This document shows positions 53,104-62,939 of a DNA stretch of 64,000 nt, one piece after another. Position 1 is the first letter of the stretch, and each line of letters starts with the position of its first letter. A model generated the notes under the pieces. That model had not been told where the DNA came from, searched no databases, and saw only the letters and a program-made list of their open reading frames with translations. A program made the position numbers and the translations under genes. The stretch comes from Paenibacillus auburnensis (GTDB taxonomy: Bacteria > Bacillota > Bacilli > Paenibacillales > Paenibacillaceae): assembly GCF_927798115.1 (NCBI RefSeq), contig NZ_CAKMMG010000001.1:2294001-2358000 (forward strand), given 5' to 3'.

Positions 53104-54435
53104 CTACAACAAATCCGCGGCCAGCTGGGCCAGGCGGGAACGCTCGCCTTTTTCCAGAGTAATATGTCCGCTGATGCCTTCCTGCTTGAACTTTTCAACG
53201 ATATAGCTGAGTCCGTTGCTTGCGGCATCGAGGTAAGGATGGTCAATTTGCTCCGGGTCACCCATCAGGATGACTTTACTACCTTCCCCGGCTCTGGAGA
53301 CAATCGTCTTCACCTCATGACGGGAGAGATTCTGCGCCTCATCGATGATGATGAACTGCGATGGAATGGAACGTCCGCGGATATAGGTGAGCGCCTCAAC
53401 TTGAATGCTGCCCAGCCCCATCAATATTTTATCAATATCCCCGGCCTTTTTGGTATCGAACAGAAACTCCAGATTATCATAAATCGGCTGCATCCACGGA
53501 CGCAGCTTCTCGTCCTTCTCTCCGGGCAGGTAACCGATATCCTTACCCATCGGTACAACGGGACGGGCGATGAGCAGTTTTTTGTAGCGGTGCTCATCCT
53601 CTACCTTGAACAAACCGGCGGCTAGTGCCAGCAGTGTTTTACCTGTTCCTGCTTTGCCGGTAATGGTCACCAGCGGAATATCCTCATTCAGCAGCAGCTC
53701 AAGTGCCATACGCTGCTGTGCGTTGCGGGCACTGATGCCCCAAACTGCATCATTGCCGAGATACAGCGGCTCCAGCCGCGATGCATCACTGTTCACTTTG
53801 AGCAGAGCCGACTTGCCGCTGCCGATTTCGTCCTTCAGAATGACGAATTCATGCGGATACAAAGGGTAGGATAAGGAAAGCTGCTTAACGGACAAGGAAC
53901 GGTGACTGTAATATTCATCTATCAGTGAAGGATGGACCAGCAGAGACTGGCAGCCGCTATAAAGCTCGTTCAGATCTCCAGTACGGTCGGATAAATAATC
54001 CTCCGGTGTAATCCCCAGCACATCCGCTTTGATGCGAACGAGTACATCTTTACTTACGAGTACCACAGGACGCGGTTCAGCTTTCTCGTTCTCCTCATGG
54101 AGATAATTAAGCGCTACAGCCAATATCCGGTTATCATTGGACACTTCTCCGAACATTTCCTGTACCTTTACGAAGCTGCGGTGGTTAAGCTCCACCTTCA
54201 GCGTGCCTCCATGCTCCAGTACCACTCCGCTGTGCAGGTGGCCGAGTTCACGGAGTCCGTCTAACAAGCGTGACACGGTGCGGGCGTTGCGGCCGATTTC
54301 GTCGGCGTTGCGCTTCTTGGAGTCGATTTCTTCCAGAACTACAGCCGGAATAACTACCTCATGCTCCTTGAACGCAAAGATCGAATTGGGGTCGTGCAAA
54401 AGCACGTTAGTGTCTAGTACAAATATCTTTTTCAT
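53104..54435 (-). CDS. PhoH-family ATPase with N-terminal PIN domain (PhoH2, YlaK)
   Basis: The 443-residue protein joins a PIN ribonuclease domain (FVLDTNVLLHDP with Asp8, EEIDSKKRNADEIGRNAR) to a PhoH ATPase with Walker A TGKAGTGKTLLALA (260-267) and Walker B FIIIDEAQNLS. PhoH2 proteins are linked to RNA unwinding and cleavage. ATG at 54435 has GGAGG seven bases upstream; the ATG at 54471 has none. Its place next to ylaJ and ylaL matches B. subtilis ylaK. Confidence 0.9.
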   Translation of the reverse strand: MKKIFVLDTNVLLHDPNSIFAFKEHEVVIPAVVLEEIDSKKRNADEIGRNARTVSRLLDGLRELGHLHSGVVLEHGGTLKVELNHRSFVKVQEMFGEVSNDNRILAVALNYLHEENEKAEPRPVVLVSKDVLVRIKADVLGITPEDYLSDRTGDLNELYSGCQSLLVHPSLIDEYYSHRSLSVKQLSLSYPLYPHEFVILKDEIGSGKSALLKVNSDASRLEPLYLGNDAVWGISARNAQQRMALELLLNEDIPLVTITGKAGTGKTLLALAAGLFKVEDEHRYKKLLIARPVVPMGKDIGYLPGEKDEKLRPWMQPIYDNLEFLFDTKKAGDIDKILMGLGSIQVEALTYIRGRSIPSQFIIIDEAQNLSRHEVKTIVSRAGEGSKVILMGDPEQIDHPYLDAASNGLSYIVEKFKQEGISGHITLEKGERSRLAQLAADLL

Positions 54436-54540
54436 GATATCCCCTCCACAGCGCCTGGTTTGATTGATCATACATAACTCTTTTCAGTAAGGGCAACATA
54501 AGGTAAAGTACTGATCTTTGACTGAAAGGAGTATTCACAT

Positions 54541-55116
54541 ATGAGAAAATCAATGTGTCTGTTGCTGGTACTGCTGCTGCTGACAAGCTGCGGTATCGCT
54601 AATAAAGAGTCATCACCCTCTCCTCAGAGTCAACAATCGCCTGAAACATTGAGCAGCCAGGGGAACCAGGAGGTACGGAATTTGCCTGATGACAATGCCG
54701 CTACTCCAGGTGATGAGACCAAAGCCGGACAAGCTTCTGACGTTCAAGGCGAAAGCGATGTTGCACTAAAAGACCATTTTGAACAACTGGCTATAAGAGT
54801 TCCCGGTGTAAACGGCGCCCACTGTGTCGTGATGAACAACCTTGCAGTAGTAGGCATTGATGTCGATGGGTCACTTGGACGCTCACGGGTCGGAAGTATC
54901 AAATACTCCGTAGCCGAAGCGATCCGCAAGGACCCCCGGGGGATAAAAGCTCTGGTTACCGCCGACATGGATCTTTCTAACCGGCTGGATGAAATGGGAC
55001 GCCATATTTCCAGAGGCAATCCGGTATCCGGATTCGCTGCAGAAATGGCCGATATCATCGGGCGTATCATCCCTCAGCTTCCTGAAGACACTAAACCGCA
55101 GGGCAACGGCCAATAA
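54541..55116 (+). CDS. ylaJ: YhcN/YlaJ-family sporulation lipoprotein
   Basis: A 191-residue lipoprotein with lipobox LTSC (Cys17), a Ser/Gln/Pro-rich linker (about 20-75), and the YhcN/YlaJ domain (VPGVNGAHCVVMNNLAVVGI, SIKYSVAEAIRKDPRGIKAL, VTADMDLSNRLDEM). Family members are found in forespore membranes and spores and affect germination. AAAGGAG lies nine bases before the ATG. It is divergent from phoH and followed by a terminator. Confidence 0.85.
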   Translation: MRKSMCLLLVLLLLTSCGIANKESSPSPQSQQSPETLSSQGNQEVRNLPDDNAATPGDETKAGQASDVQGESDVALKDHFEQLAIRVPGVNGAHCVVMNNLAVVGIDVDGSLGRSRVGSIKYSVAEAIRKDPRGIKALVTADMDLSNRLDEMGRHISRGNPVSGFAAEMADIIGRIIPQLPEDTKPQGNGQ

Positions 55117-55160
55117 CCGGTACTGCCCTTTAGTTCCTCCGATTGGAATTCCTAATGGAC

Positions 55161-55195
55161 AAAAAAAGCCTAGTGAGAGAATCACTGGGCTTTTT
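55161..55195. terminator. Bidirectional terminator shared by ylaJ and ylaL
   Basis: AAAGCC-AGTG pairs with CACT-GGCTTT with a seven-base loop, flanked by A-run and T-run. The ylaL stop codon lies inside the stem. Confidence 0.85.
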
Positions 55196-55637
55196 GCATG
55201 GCGGCAAACACTTGTCCGTCCAGCTTCTCAGCCGCACGCGCATCGTATACCTTCGCATATTTCGGGGCGGATTCAAGCTGTGCACCGTAAAAAAGCGCAT
55301 TGCGGACCGCATCAATTTCAACATCAAAACAGCACATCTTAAAAGGTACATCCAGCAGCGGATCCTGCTTGACGGAAGCACGCCCGTTAATGGCATGAAC
55401 AGTACCCTCGCCAAAAACCGTAATCGTTACCAGCGGATTGACCTTCATGTTGTTCACCAGTCTGGACCGGTGGTCCACCGCAAGACGCACGATAGAAGGG
55501 CTCACTGCGTAGATCCAGGAAATGGCAGTGGACGTAGGTCCGCCGGATTCCGCATCTACCGTGTTTAGAAGAACAAAAGTTTCCGATTGCAGCATCGTTA
55601 GCAGGGTTTCATTGAGCTGAGCAATGGCTTCGGACAT
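55182..55637 (-). CDS. ylaL: Pyridoxamine 5'-phosphate oxidase-like protein YlaL
   Basis: A 151-residue flavin-binding split-barrel protein. The family shape is shown by TSTAISWIYAVSPSIVRLAV, DHRSRLVNNMKVNP and RNALFYGAQLESAPKYAKVY. Whether it uses FMN or F420-like cofactor cannot be said. ATG at 55637 has GGGGG nine bases upstream. It converges on ylaJ and shares a terminator whose stem contains its stop codon. Confidence 0.8.
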   Translation of the reverse strand: MSEAIAQLNETLLTMLQSETFVLLNTVDAESGGPTSTAISWIYAVSPSIVRLAVDHRSRLVNNMKVNPLVTITVFGEGTVHAINGRASVKQDPLLDVPFKMCCFDVEIDAVRNALFYGAQLESAPKYAKVYDARAAEKLDGQVFAAMQKAQ

Positions 55638-55735
55638 AAGTACAGGCCCCCTATGACGCAAATGTGCATTCAATTTATTATATTATAGCACATGCCCAAA
55701 CTTGCATTCAATTTCAGGATGTTCGCAGCTGCGGC

Positions 55736-56827
55736 TCAAGGGGTCTCTGCAGCAGCAGCTCCATCCGCAGCACCTCCGGTAATCCGGTTGTGCAGGCTTT
55801 TTTTGGCGTTCTCCAATTCTTCATCGTTAATATACACATACGGACTGCGCCAGGTTCCGGTGACAGGAACAAATTCTATGTTTTCTTTGGAGATTTTCCA
55901 ATAGGTAGCAATCATGCTTTTAATCTGGGCGTTTTCGATATCCGTCTTCAGATTATTATCGACAGCATCAAGCACCTTGCCTATTTTGAGCACACCGCCC
56001 AGCGACTGCATTTGTCCGACCAGTGCGTTCAGTACCTCATTCTGGCGTTTGTTGCGGTCAAAATCATCTGAAGCCTCTGTCTTGGGGCTGCAATTCGATT
56101 TGCGGTAACGTACATAGTCGAGTGCATCATCACCGTTCAGCTCTGCAAGGCCTTTTTTGAGGTTGATATCTGTCCCGTCCACACTGTCGGTATAGCACAT
56201 ATCGGCACTGATGTTCACATCCACTCCGCCAAGCTCATCCACAATATCGCGGAAGCCCTGGAAATCGAGCACAGTGACATAATCGACATCAATGTCCAAA
56301 TATTTGCTCATCATCGTCTTCATTTCATCCTCGGCGAGTATGCCGGAGGACTTTTCCTTGGCCTTAAAGCGGGCGTAGAAGGCGTTGATCTTGGTCTTCT
56401 TATAACCACTAAGCTCCACATAGGTATCACGGGGCAGCGAAACAACTGTCGCAGATTTCGTCTCCGGGTTCAGCGTAGCCACCATAATGACATCCGTCAG
56501 ATTGGAGGGATGCTTCGGACGGTTATCGGTACCCAGCAGCAGGAGAGTCAGCGGCTTCGACGAGGCGAGCTGTCCGCTCTCTACAGACTGGTCCACACCG
56601 AAGCCGCCTTTTTCGAACTTAAAGTACAGGTATCCGGCATACCCGAGTGCGGCAAGTACCGCAATCAATACCAGGACGAGCAGTAATCTGACGAATCTGG
56701 CAAAAATTCCGCGTTTCTTTACTTTTTTCTTATTAGGCTTTCCTTGCGGAGCGGTTCTGTTCTGTGATCCCCTGCTCCCTTGTTGCCCGTTTGATCTTGG
56801 AGGTAAACTCCCCTTGCTTGTATTCAT
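55736..56827 (-). CDS. LytR-CpsA-Psr (LCP) family protein
   Basis: LCP proteins transfer undecaprenyl-linked anionic polymers (teichoic acids, capsule) to peptidoglycan. The 363-residue protein has a basic Gly/Lys/Arg-rich cytoplasmic N-terminus, one membrane helix (about 47-66), and the LCP domain with LLLGTDNRPKHPSNLTDVIM, VVSLPRDTYVEL and LNGDDALDYVRYRKSN. AAAGGA lies 12 bases upstream of the ATG. It sits between ylaH and ylaL, where B. subtilis has no LCP gene. Confidence 0.9.
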   Translation of the reverse strand: MNTSKGSLPPRSNGQQGSRGSQNRTAPQGKPNKKKVKKRGIFARFVRLLLVLVLIAVLAALGYAGYLYFKFEKGGFGVDQSVESGQLASSKPLTLLLLGTDNRPKHPSNLTDVIMVATLNPETKSATVVSLPRDTYVELSGYKKTKINAFYARFKAKEKSSGILAEDEMKTMMSKYLDIDVDYVTVLDFQGFRDIVDELGGVDVNISADMCYTDSVDGTDINLKKGLAELNGDDALDYVRYRKSNCSPKTEASDDFDRNKRQNEVLNALVGQMQSLGGVLKIGKVLDAVDNNLKTDIENAQIKSMIATYWKISKENIEFVPVTGTWRSPYVYINDEELENAKKSLHNRITGGAADGAAAAETP

Positions 56828-56910
56828 AATGGAATAAAGTCCTTTTCAATTCACATAGATTTTAGTGCATCAATATATAAATAGACGAATCGGGGCGGCA
56901 AAAGTTGCGG

Positions 56911-57219
56911 TTACTGCCGTTTGGCTGCTGCTGCCGCTGCCTTCCGCCGCTGCCGGGCCTCCACCAAATAACGGACCCGCACAAGCAGCATAAGCCCTAC
57001 AGCGACCAGCAGGCACTGTATAATCGGCAGTTTGTCGTGCTGAAAGATCAGCAGCATTCCCGAGCCCAATGCCATCATCAGATAGAGCATGATTTCCTTC
57101 CCGATGGGCAGTTTCTGATTCACGCGGAAGACACGGTTATACACATAAGTCAGCAATATAAAAATAACGATATAAGCGACAATCGGATGATCTGCAAACC
57201 AGCTCTGCACAGCCGTCAC
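56911..57219 (-). CDS. ylaH: YlaH-like membrane protein
   Basis: A protein of about 100 residues with three hydrophobic segments and the family-like opening SWFADHPIVAYIVIFILLTY. It ends with a basic Ala/Arg/Lys-rich tail. Function is unknown. GTG at 57219 overlaps the GGGAGGA site, so GTG at 57210 may be the true start. It lies downstream of typA as in B. subtilis. Confidence 0.75.
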   Translation of the reverse strand: MTAVQSWFADHPIVAYIVIFILLTYVYNRVFRVNQKLPIGKEIMLYLMMALGSGMLLIFQHDKLPIIQCLLVAVGLMLLVRVRYLVEARQRRKAAAAAAKRQ

Positions 57220-57282
57220 TCCTCCCGGAAATAAGTATCGCTTACATTATAGCATTCCTGCCGGCGTTAAGCCTAGACACAG

Positions 57283-57310
57283 AAAAACCGCCGGACTACT
57301 CATCCGGCGG
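57283..57310 (-). terminator. Terminator after typA
   Basis: CCGCCGGA (57288-57295) pairs with TCCGGCGG (57303-57310), followed by five T on minus. Confidence 0.85.
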
Positions 57311-57323
57311 CTTAGGTGTCAGC

Positions 57324-59168
57324 TTAGGCTTGGCTGGCTTGCGCCTGCTTACGCTGTTTCTCTACACGTTCGCGCTCGCCCTTATTCAGGATTTTTTTGC
57401 GCAGGCGAACAGATTTAGGTGTGATTTCGCAATATTCATCATCATTCAGGTACTCAAGCGCACCTTCCAGCGAGAACATACGCGGAGTTTTCATTTTTAC
57501 CGTTTCATCCTTTGTTGCGGAACGCACGTTAGTCAGTGCTTTTTCCTTACAGATGTTAACGATAATATCGTTGTCACGGGTATGCTCGCCGACGATCATA
57601 CCTTCGTAGATATCCGTACCCGGTTCCAGGAAGAGGATACCGCGGTCTTCAACACCCATCATGCCGTAGAACGTAGTTGTTCCAGTTTCACTGGATACAA
57701 GTACACCCTGGTGACGTCCGCCAACTTGACCGCCAATCAGTGGAGCATAGCTATCAAACGCGTGGTTCATTACACCGTAACCGCGGGTCAGGGTCAGGAA
57801 GTGTGTATTGTAACCGATCAGACCGCGTGCCGGAATCAGGAATTCCAGACGGACTTGGCCGGTGCCATTGTTGATCATATTGACCATTTCTGCTTTGCGG
57901 CTGCCCAGGCTCTCCATAACGGCGCCCATGCTTTCTTCCGGAACATCGATAAGCAGACGCTCAAGCGGCTCCATTTTGGTACCGTCGACTTCCTTCACGA
58001 TAACCTCAGGCTTGGAAACCTGCATTTCATAACCTTCACGGCGCATATTCTCGATCAGAATCCCGAGGTGAAGCTCACCGCGTCCGGATACGATAAAAGC
58101 GTCAGGGCTGTCTGTTTCATCTACACGCAAGCTGACATCTGTTTCGAGCTCTTTGAACAGACGCTCACGCAATTTACGTGAAGTCACCCACTTGCCTTCT
58201 TTACCGGCAAACGGACTGTTGTTCACGAGGAATGTCATTTGCATCGTAGGCTCATCGATCTTCAGAACCGGCAGTGCTTCAGGGTTCGCAGGATCGGCGA
58301 TTGTTTCACCAATGTTGATGTCTTTGATACCGGCAATAGCCACGATGTCACCCGCGCCGGCTTCTTCTGTTTCTACACGTTTGAGGCCCTGGAAACCGAA
58401 CAGCTTCTCAATACGCGCAGTCTTGCTCTTACCGTCACGCATAATAACTGTTACAGACTGGCCTTGCTTGATCACACCGCGGTTTACGCGACCGATAGCG
58501 ATACGTCCGAGGTACTCGTTGTAGTCCATCAGGGTTACAAGGAACTGCAGAGGCTCGTCAACTTTTTCAGTTGGAGACGGGATATGCTCGATAATGGTGT
58601 CATAGAGCGCCTGCATGTTGTCGTCCTGCTGTTCCGGATCCAAGCTCGATGTACCGTTCAGTGCAGAAGCATAGACAACCGGGAATTCAAGCTGATCGTC
58701 ACTGGCTTCCAGCTCAATGAACAGATCCAGCACTTCATCAATAACTTCCTTCGGACGGGCAGCCGGACGGTCAATCTTGTTAACGACAACGATTGGAGTC
58801 AGGTGCTGTTCCAAGGCTTTGCGCAGAACGAATTTCGTCTGTGGCATACAGCCTTCATAGGCATCAACAACCAGAAGGACACCGTCAACCATTTTCATGA
58901 TACGTTCTACTTCGCCGCCAAAGTCGGCATGTCCAGGGGTATCTACAATGTTGATCAGGAACTCTTTATAGGTAATTGCTGTATTTTTGGCTAGGATGGT
59001 GATACCGCGTTCCCGCTCCAAATCGTTCGAGTCCATGGCACGTTCCTGCAGGGTTTCGTGGGCGCTGAAAATACCCGACTGCTGCAAAAGCTGATCGACG
59101 AGTGTTGTTTTACCATGGTCAACGTGGGCAATGATCGCAATATTGCGAATTTCTGTTCTTGAATGCAT
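57324..59168 (-). CDS. typA: Translational GTPase TypA/BipA
   Basis: TypA binds the ribosome and aids 50S assembly and stress adaptation. The 614-residue protein has the G motifs AHVDHGKTT (14-22), [11 protein letters not shown] and [10 protein letters not shown], followed by domains II, III, V and the C-terminal TypA-specific domain with [21 protein letters not shown] at 59168 is the conventional start ([12 protein letters not shown]); the AGAGG site is about 15 bases away. A promoter lies at 59286-59313. Confidence 0.95.
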   Translation of the reverse strand: MHSRTEIRNIAIIAHVDHGKTTLVDQLLQQSGIFSAHETLQERAMDSNDLERERGITILAKNTAITYKEFLINIVDTPGHADFGGEVERIMKMVDGVLLVVDAYEGCMPQTKFVLRKALEQHLTPIVVVNKIDRPAARPKEVIDEVLDLFIELEASDDQLEFPVVYASALNGTSSLDPEQQDDNMQALYDTIIEHIPSPTEKVDEPLQFLVTLMDYNEYLGRIAIGRVNRGVIKQGQSVTVIMRDGKSKTARIEKLFGFQGLKRVETEEAGAGDIVAIAGIKDINIGETIADPANPEALPVLKIDEPTMQMTFLVNNSPFAGKEGKWVTSRKLRERLFKELETDVSLRVDETDSPDAFIVSGRGELHLGILIENMRREGYEMQVSKPEVIVKEVDGTKMEPLERLLIDVPEESMGAVMESLGSRKAEMVNMINNGTGQVRLEFLIPARGLIGYNTHFLTLTRGYGVMNHAFDSYAPLIGGQVGGRHQGVLVSSETGTTTFYGMMGVEDRGILFLEPGTDIYEGMIVGEHTRDNDIIVNICKEKALTNVRSATKDETVKMKTPRMFSLEGALEYLNDDEYCEITPKSVRLRKKILNKGERERVEKQRKQAQASQA

Positions 59169-59285
59169 GATTTGTATCCAAATCCTCTCATTTATCAAAT
59201 TAAAAATGTTTAAATTCATGGCATGTCACGGCAATCTCACAAAAGAAGCGCCAGGCAGAAAGCCGACGCTCCAACATTCCTTAAT

Positions 59286-59313
59286 ATTATAGTGAAAGCA
59301 CCATGAAAAGCAA
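59286..59313 (-). promoter_or_regulatory. Sigma-A promoter of typA
   Basis: TTGCTT (59308-59313) and a perfect TATAAT (59286-59291) are separated by 16 bases on minus. The leader of about 110 bases contains a GAGCG/CGCTTC hairpin. Confidence 0.65.
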
Positions 59314-59374
59314 GTCTTTTTATGAAAAAACGATTTCCAGCTTCGTTTAAATTTTCTAGTTCCGGGCAGCCGGG

Positions 59375-59887
59375 TTACCAGCCGCCGTTCCATTTTTTGC
59401 GGCTTCCCTGTTTTCTGCGGCCAAACATCAGCCAGACTCCGCCTGCAACCAGTACAATCCCGAGCAGATAAAGGGCTCCGGTACCCAGCAGAGTGAAAAT
59501 AAAGAGCACAAGACTCAATACACCCAGTATCACTGAAGTGGCTGTCAGGCTACCCGTCCGCGCCGGTGAAAAAAATGCATATTCGTACAGGCCGACAGCG
59601 ATGCCGAACAGCAGCAGCGGCCAAAGATGACTCATAAATCCCCAACCCCAGGTATTGCAGAATCCCAGCAGCAAACCGTAAACAGTCAAAATCCCGGCGG
59701 GAATCAGCACGGCGGCAGAGGCGCGGCGGCTAAAGAAGAGCACATGGAGAAACAGGCCTGGAACCAGAATTACGAGCGGCCACAAGGCTCGTCCGAGAAA
59801 TCCGAATACCCCCAGCTTTCCTAATAAAATCACGAGGCCGGCGGCGGCAATAAATACCCCCAGTTTCATGTCGTTTTTAGATGACAT
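59375..59887 (-). CDS. LiaI/LiaF-like multi-helix membrane protein
   Basis: A 170-residue protein with about six hydrophobic segments. The repeated helix-pair pattern with WPLVILVPGL and LWPLLLFGIAVGLYEY resembles the LiaI/LiaF transmembrane region and DUF5668-type proteins. It ends in a basic GRRKQGSRKKWN tail. Function is unknown; members of the group are sometimes part of envelope-stress systems, but no two-component genes adjoin. Confidence 0.6.
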   Translation of the reverse strand: MSSKNDMKLGVFIAAAGLVILLGKLGVFGFLGRALWPLVILVPGLFLHVLFFSRRASAAVLIPAGILTVYGLLLGFCNTWGWGFMSHLWPLLLFGIAVGLYEYAFFSPARTGSLTATSVILGVLSLVLFIFTLLGTGALYLLGIVLVAGGVWLMFGRRKQGSRKKWNGGW

Positions 59888-60015
59888 TGTCCACCCATCC
59901 CTTCAGAATTCACTTCTTGTCCCTGGATTTCTCTTATATTTTATCTGAAAACGAGTTAAAACGCCATCATTCTTCATGTTTCGGTTGTCTAAAAAAGTCA
60001 TAACGCAGTTCATGC

Positions 60016-60059
60016 TAAAAAGGCTGCGCCAGAGCTTATACAGCTTCTGGCACAGCCTT
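60016..60059 (-). terminator. Terminator after the first TerC gene
   Basis: AAGGCTG-GCCAGA-GCT on minus pairs with AGC-TCTGGC-CAGCCTT around a short TATA loop, followed by TTTTTAG. Confidence 0.85.
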
Positions 60060-60074
60060 AAGTATTGCCGGTTC

Positions 60075-60737
60075 TTACCCGGCGGATACAAGCCGGCGTC
60101 TGAATGCGCCGGTCAGCACTACAATAATGCCAAGGGCTACCGGCAGTAAAGAATGCGAAGAAGGCAGAAAGAACGAGAGGACCGGCCCAAACATGGCATC
60201 CTGAAGCAGCATTTCCCCTGCTGTATGGGCGAGAATAAAAGCGCCGATATAGACCAGGACAGGAAAACGGTGCAGCCAGCCGACAATGATCCCGCTACCC
60301 CACACGACAATCGGAATGCTTAGGGCAATTCCGATTACAATCAGAGCCAGATCCCCTTTGGCCACTCCGGCTATCGCCAGAACATTATCAAGGCTCATAA
60401 TGAAGTCGGCCAGAAGGATGGTGCGGATAGACTTCCACACGCTGGAGCCTTCCTCCCGGACATTAATTTCATCTTCTTCCTCCAGCAGCAGCTTGAACGC
60501 AATCCACAGCAGCAGGATCCCCCCGCCGGCTTGGATGTATGGGATTTTTAGCAGCAGTACTGCTACAAAGGTCAATAGGCACCTCAGTGCCACAGCCCCA
60601 GCCGCTCCCCACCATACCGCTGTTTTACGGTGTTTCTCCGGCAGATTTTTGCTGGCCATTGCTATGACCATTGCGTTATCCCCGCTCAGCACAAGATTGA
60701 TCATCAGTATTTCACCAAGCAGCACTACGGAATCCAT
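60075..60737 (-). CDS. TerC family integral membrane protein (YjbE type)
   Basis: A 220-residue membrane protein of the TerC family, some of which export manganese or load metal onto secreted enzymes. Seven hydrophobic segments and both family acidic motifs are present, NLVLSGDNAMVIAMA (about 14-28) and DFIMSLDNVLAIAG (about 110-123). GGGGAGG lies nine bases before the ATG. It is divergent from a paralogue at 60940; a 17-bp palindrome lies just upstream. Confidence 0.88.
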   Translation of the reverse strand: MDSVVLLGEILMINLVLSGDNAMVIAMASKNLPEKHRKTAVWWGAAGAVALRCLLTFVAVLLLKIPYIQAGGGILLLWIAFKLLLEEEDEINVREEGSSVWKSIRTILLADFIMSLDNVLAIAGVAKGDLALIVIGIALSIPIVVWGSGIIVGWLHRFPVLVYIGAFILAHTAGEMLLQDAMFGPVLSFFLPSSHSLLPVALGIIVVLTGAFRRRLVSAG

Positions 60738-60757
60738 TAGTTATTACCTCCCCGGGC

Positions 60758-60774
60758 TACATGTATTACATGTA
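60758..60774. promoter_or_regulatory. 17-bp perfect palindrome between the TerC genes
   Basis: TACATGTA-T-TACATGTA is a perfect inverted repeat 20 bases upstream of the minus-strand TerC start, in the position of an operator. It is reminiscent of TACA-TGTA sites of CopY/BlaI-type repressors; which protein binds cannot be told. Confidence 0.45.
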
Positions 60775-60781
60775 TGTCCAC

Positions 60782-60817
60782 AGCAGGCAAGCTATGCTTC
60801 CTGTCCGTTTTTTTTGC
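60782..60817 (+). terminator. Terminator-like hairpin in the TerC intergenic region
   Basis: CAGG-AAGC pairs with GCTT-CCTG with a bulged C, followed by TCCG and eight T on plus. No plus-strand gene precedes it, so it could end a short leader transcript or attenuate the plus-strand TerC gene. Confidence 0.45.
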
Positions 60818-60939
60818 AGGAGGATGAATGTCAGGGGCCATTTTAGCGTATACAAAACTATACCGTGGCAATTTCGAACAACGCAAGCTCTCTATGGGTT
60901 CTAAGGTTTAGACAAACAAACATTAGGAGTGACCTTGGC

Positions 60940-61641
60940 TTGAACACAACCTTTACGGATTTTATATTGCCGCTGTTGAACATTATTTTTCTTGATCTGA
61001 TTCTGGCGGGAGACAATGCCATTGTCATCGGACTTGCCGCCCGCAATCTGCGCGGGGACACCCAGAAAAAGGCCATTCTGCTTGGCACTGGCGGAGCCAT
61101 TATCCTAAGGATCATTGCGACCATTCTGGTAGTCTGGCTGTTGAAAGTACCCTGGTTGCTCCTGTTCGGCGGACTGCTGCTGATCCTGATTGCCTACAAG
61201 CTGCTAACCGGTGAGAGCAATGAGGAAGCCGGTGACATTCAGGCCGGAGGAACCCTGTGGGCTGCCGTGCGGACGATTATTGTGGCCGATGCAGCCATGG
61301 GTCTGGACAACGTCATTGCGATTGCAGGAGCTGCCAATCACAATATCACACTTGTTATTGTGGGCCTGCTGATCAGTGTACCGATCGTAGTCTGGGGCAG
61401 CACCCTTTTTATTAAACTGATTAACAGATATCCCTGGATCATCTATATCGGTTCCGCTGTGCTAGGCTATACGGCATCCACTATGATTACCGGAGAAAAG
61501 AAGCTCGAGCCTTTTTTCGGCCAGCATCCGGTGCTACATGTCCTCTTCATCGTCCTGGTCATAGCGGGCATTCTTGCTGCCGGACACTGGAAGCGGCACC
61601 TTGATCATAAGAAGATTCCCCATAGCGGAACCTCCGGCTGA
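60940..61641 (+). CDS. TerC family integral membrane protein (YjbE type), second copy
   Basis: A 233-residue paralogue of the minus-strand TerC gene with motifs DLILAGDNAIVIGLA (about 19-33) and DAAMGLDNVIAIAG, and the same order of seven helices. It ends with a His/Lys-rich tail. The start is TTG at 60940, ten bases after AGGAG; a longer reading frame upstream has no ribosome site. It converges on thiI with almost no space. A manganese-related role is inferred from the family. Confidence 0.87.
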   Translation: MNTTFTDFILPLLNIIFLDLILAGDNAIVIGLAARNLRGDTQKKAILLGTGGAIILRIIATILVVWLLKVPWLLLFGGLLLILIAYKLLTGESNEEAGDIQAGGTLWAAVRTIIVADAAMGLDNVIAIAGAANHNITLVIVGLLISVPIVVWGSTLFIKLINRYPWIIYIGSAVLGYTASTMITGEKKLEPFFGQHPVLHVLFIVLVIAGILAAGHWKRHLDHKKIPHSGTSG

Positions 61642-61649
61642 ACCTTATT

Positions 61650-62939
61650 TTAGAACCATTCTTCCTGCAGTCCGGCTTGAGCCGGAACGACGTCGCTTGG
61701 CTTCTCATCACCGTAAGGCGTAATGGAGAGGGTCTCCGTACCTGCAACCGCTTCATCCAGCCGTGCTGAATATCCGGGCAATGTTGCCTCAATCTTCTCC
61801 ACGATCCGCAGATTGGGATTAGTTGTAGGTGATTTCGGGACAAACAGGGTGCAGCAATCCTCATAAGGCAGAATTGACAGATCATAAGTACCGATGGTTT
61901 TGGAAAGCTCCACGATTTCGCTCTTGTCCATCATGACCAGCGGACGAAGCAGCGGAAGCACAGTAGCACGGCCGATAGCGTTCATGCTGGACAAAGTCTG
62001 GCTAGCAACCTGCCCGAGGCTGTCCCCGGTGACCACCGCTAGAGCACCTTCACGCTCAGCCAGCTGTGTAGTAATTCTCAGCATCGCCCGGCGCATCAGC
62101 GTAATAATCAAATTATCCTGGCCAATCCCGGTAAAAGAGGTCTGCACCTCCGTAAAGGGAACCAGGTGCAGCTTGATCACGCCCGCATAACGCGACAGCA
62201 CACGTGCAAGATCCACCACCTTCTGCCGGGCTAGCTCACTTGTGTAAGGATAGCTGTAAAAGTGGACGCATTCAACTTCCAGCCCGCGACGCATCGATGA
62301 CCACCCCGCTACCGGACTGTCTATGCCTCCAGAGAGGAGAAGCATCGCCTTCCCGTTAGTCCCCAAAGGAAACCCTCCGACACCTGCAATTTGCTCACAA
62401 AAAATAAAAGTATGCCCCTCACGGATTTCAAGCTTCAGCTCAAGCTCCGGCGACTTCACATCCACCAGCAGCCCCGGGTATCCCTGAAGCAGCGGTGTAG
62501 CGATCAGTTTGTTCATCTCAATTGAGCCATGCGGGAAGTCCTTCCATACGCGCCGCGCACTTACCTTGAACGTAGTGCCCTTTGCCGGGGCAATAATTTC
62601 AAGAAATGTCCGGCTGACGGCCAGAATATCCTCAAATTCAGAGCGTGATACCTTGACCGGACTTATCGAAGCGATACCAAAAACATTTTTCAGCGCCTCC
62701 GCAAGCTCGCGGGCCGGTTCACCGTTCAGCGTCACATAAATCCGCCCGAATTCTTTGCTCAGCACTGCCTTCGGATAGGGCTTAACCAGTTCCTTCACAT
62801 GCCGCAGCACCGTCTTTTCAAACCGGGTACGGTTTTTCCCCTTTAAAGTAAACTCCCCGAACCGCAACAGCAGCATATCGGCATAGTCTATACTGCTTCT
62901 GCCGCTTGCTGCGGCTGCCGTCTCCCGTTCTCTCATCAT
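61650..62939 (-). CDS. thiI: tRNA 4-thiouridine synthase ThiI
   Basis: ThiI inserts sulfur at U8 of tRNA. The 429-residue protein has the N-terminal ferredoxin-like and THUMP domains (about 20-170) and the PP-loop ATPase with LLSGGIDSPVAGW (203-213). No rhodanese extension is present, so the sulfur would come directly from the cysteine desulfurase encoded upstream, as shown for Bacillus NifZ-ThiI. The ATG has AGGGG six bases upstream and overlaps the desulfurase stop by four bases. Confidence 0.92.
   Translation of the reverse strand: MMRERETAAAASGRSSIDYADMLLLRFGEFTLKGKNRTRFEKTVLRHVKELVKPYPKAVLSKEFGRIYVTLNGEPARELAEALKNVFGIASISPVKVSRSEFEDILAVSRTFLEIIAPAKGTTFKVSARRVWKDFPHGSIEMNKLIATPLLQGYPGLLVDVKSPELELKLEIREGHTFIFCEQIAGVGGFPLGTNGKAMLLLSGGIDSPVAGWSSMRRGLEVECVHFYSYPYTSELARQKVVDLARVLSRYAGVIKLHLVPFTEVQTSFTGIGQDNLIITLMRRAMLRITTQLAEREGALAVVTGDSLGQVASQTLSSMNAIGRATVLPLLRPLVMMDKSEIVELSKTIGTYDLSILPYEDCCTLFVPKSPTTNPNLRIVEKIEATLPGYSARLDEAVAGTETLSITPYGDEKPSDVVPAQAGLQEEWF

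Noticed and set aside
57330..58994. Long plus-strand frames opposite typA
   Set aside because: Antisense to a conserved GTPase, with no recognisable domains.
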